In this document: positions 60,437-61,570 of the stretch, piece after piece
Position numbering within the stretch: the stretch's first letter is position 1
Layout of the letters: every line of letters begins with the position of its first letter
From: an uncultured Prevotella sp.
GTDB lineage: Bacteria > Bacteroidota > Bacteroidia > Bacteroidales > Bacteroidaceae
Direction of reading: 5' to 3'
Assembly (NCBI GenBank): GCA_905196835.1
Contig: CAJJWN010000019.1
Coordinates: forward strand, 1-61,570
DNA: 61,570 nt
The notes under the pieces: model-generated
The model's input: the letters and a program-made list of their open reading frames with translations, nothing else
Databases searched by the model: none
What the model was told of the DNA's origin: nothing
Program-made: the position numbers and the translations under genes

Positions 60437-60489
60437 TTGCCGCTGGAAAGAGCCGTCCAAACGATGCGTGAGAGCCGTCCGGAAGCATA

Positions 60490-60528
60490 GTGAGGGCCGT
60501 CCGGAAGCATCGTCCGGACGGCCCTCAC
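60490..60528. repeat. Perfect 16-bp inverted repeat GTGAGGGCCGTCCGGA
   Basis: GTGAGGGCCGTCCGGA, 7-nt loop, TCCGGACGGCCCTCAC. Two more GCCGTCC direct copies precede it (60449-60480). It lies between array L and the candidate operator. Confidence 0.85.
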
Positions 60529-60550
60529 ACAAGCGGCGAAGCGCAAGGAA

Positions 60551-60567
60551 TAGGGAAATTCCCCGCC
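60551..60567 (+). promoter_or_regulatory. Candidate operator shared with the 42.8-kb gene
   Basis: TAGGGAAATTCCCCGCC; see 42774. A second GGGAAA site follows at 60574. The -7-like element TTACTTTG at 60609-60616 is 42 nt downstream. Confidence 0.45.
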
Positions 60568-60648
60568 GGCGTTAGGGAAAAACCTTTCCGCACGTGGCAA
60601 AAAACACGTTACTTTGCAGCAGGGAACAAGACAAAACAGATATTCATC

Positions 60649-61570
60649 ATGAAACGACTGGCAACCATAATCACAGCACTCGTAGCCCTCGCGGCCACCG
60701 CCGGCGCGATGAGCTACGAACAGGCGCGCGACCAGGCGCTGTTCCTCACGGACAAGATGGCCTACGAGCTTAACCTGACCGAAGAGCAGTATGACGCCGC
60801 ATACGAGGTGAACCTGGACTACCTGATGAGCGTCAACACGCCCGACGACCTCTACGACGTGTACTGGCGGCAGCGCAACCTCGACTTGAGCTACATCCTT
60901 CTGGACTGGCAATACCGCGCATTCTGCGCCGCAACGTACTTCTACCGGCCGCTGTACTGGACGGCCGGGGTGTGGCATTTCGCCATTTACTCGCGCTATC
61001 CGCGCCGCCACTTCTACTACTTCGGCCGCCCGCGCATATACGTAACCTACCGCGGAGACCACAGCTGGCACCACAACGGCGGGCGCAGCTGGTACAAGGG
61101 GCGCACGTTCCACCACGGCGCGGCGTCGAAGGGGCACGGACTGAGGGACCGCTTCAACCGGGGCGACTTCCATAAAAACGGCTTCAACCGCCCCGGCAGG
61201 CCGGGCAACGGACACGGAAACTTTGCCGGACACCGCGGCGACAGGCGGCCGCAGGCGGGCAACAAGAGGCCGCAAAGCGGCAACAACGACAAGAGGCGGC
61301 CCTCCACCGGCTTCAACGGACAGCGCGGCAACATACGCAACAACCGCGAAAGCAGCACGCGCAGGACGGCACGCCCTAACGACGTGCGCCGCCGCAACTT
61401 CGGACAAAACGGCGCGCGCAGGCCTTCGGCCACGGCCTCACAGCGCAAGCCCAGCTCCACATTCACCCCGAAACGCGGCGCATCACGGCCGTCGGTAAGC
61501 CAGGGCAGCAGGCCCACGCGGCCGTCTGGCGGCCCGAGCCGCTCCGGCGGAGCGCGCGGCGGCTCGGCGA
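60649..61570 (+). CDS. Exported basic protein, 3' end outside window
   Basis: Open from ATG 60649 to the window edge with no stop (307 codons seen). Signal peptide MKRLATIITALVALAATAGA. Residues 22-150 form a conserved-looking domain (MAYELNLTEEQYDAAYEVNL, WRQRNLDLSYILLDWQYRAF, FHYRPLYW-type aromatic segments). The rest is Arg/Gly/Asn/Pro-rich and disordered. I know similar secreted Bacteroidales proteins without function. The tail could bind DNA or polysaccharide (guess). Confidence 0.8.
   Translation, partial: MKRLATIITALVALAATAGAMSYEQARDQALFLTDKMAYELNLTEEQYDAAYEVNLDYLMSVNTPDDLYDVYWRQRNLDLSYILLDWQYRAFCAATYFYRPLYWTAGVWHFAIYSRYPRRHFYYFGRPRIYVTYRGDHSWHHNGGRSWYKGRTFHHGAASKGHGLRDRFNRGDFHKNGFNRPGRPGNGHGNFAGHRGDRRPQAGNKRPQSGNNDKRRPSTGFNGQRGNIRNNRESSTRRTARPNDVRRRNFGQNGARRPSATASQRKPSSTFTPKRGASRPSVSQGSRPTRPSGGPSRSGGARGGSA

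Noticed and set aside
60328..61407. 359-residue minus-strand ORF
   Set aside because: Its N-terminal part is antisense to the Arg/Gly-rich exported protein and it ends in array L; Val/Ala/Arg-rich shadow composition.

Overview
The window reads as a chromosome segment of a member of the Bacteroidales, most likely Prevotella-like. The evidence is many promoters with the Bacteroidetes -7 box TAnnTTTG, no recurring Shine-Dalgarno signal, and families typical of the group: DUF4252, DUF4837, DUF4369, DUF5689, a FimB-like lipoprotein, Wzi, a bifunctional histidine-degradation FtcD and type-B L31. I support 52 protein genes and one tRNA. The last gene runs off the right edge.

Layout. 0-1.9 kb: a REP-associated tyrosine transposase (RAYT) amid its REP-like repeats. 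2-4.6 kb: an ECF sigma / anti-sigma-like / three DUF4252-type operon. 4.8-8 kb: tRNA-His, secG, a TPR-like protein, lptE and a sigma-54 activator. 8.3-12.6 kb: rlmN, DUF4837, pdxA and a flippase-like protein. 12.8-17.3 kb: surface and capsule genes. 17.4-20.3 kb: dnaX and asnA. 20.7-23.1 kb: two unknown envelope proteins. 23.3-29.8 kb: the hut operon (ftcD, hutU, hutH, hutI). 30.8-31.3 kb: a YafQ-type toxin-antitoxin pair. 31.4-37.8 kb: L31B, a secreted nuclease, TrpB2, glutathione peroxidase, thioredoxin reductase and a sodium:solute symporter. 38-42.6 kb: 2-aminoethylphosphonate degradation (phnW, phnX, an MFS-like permease) with a divergent HTH protein. 43.5-48 kb: mfd and an MBL-fold lipoprotein. 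48.7-54.6 kb: Dpm-like GT2, PlsC, a metallophosphoesterase, dihydroorotase, a DUF4369 lipoprotein and a DivIC-like protein. 55.3-60.2 kb: a TonB receptor with two OB-like lipoproteins. 60.6 kb to the end: an exported basic protein.

The most unusual content is repetitive. (1) About sixteen elements have arms made of tandem 7- or 8-nt units. The complete ones enclose a short core as an inverted repeat of about 100 bp. They sit on stop codons between genes, and two lie in frame inside mfd as 36- and 27-residue insertions. In both of these the unit whose TGA would fall in frame no longer carries a stop. (2) Twelve arrays of a roughly 22-bp-period palindrome (AAAGGCCGTCTTTT type) occur about once per 5 kb, several with a conserved hairpin tail. 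(3) Three composite elements share GGTTCATCCGCAGTT-type outer inverted repeats but carry three different inner palindromes, and each abuts an array of type 2. (4) The RAYT has REP units around it and a distant relative at 21.8 kb. Together these suggest intergenic space built by repeated insertion of small palindromic modules.
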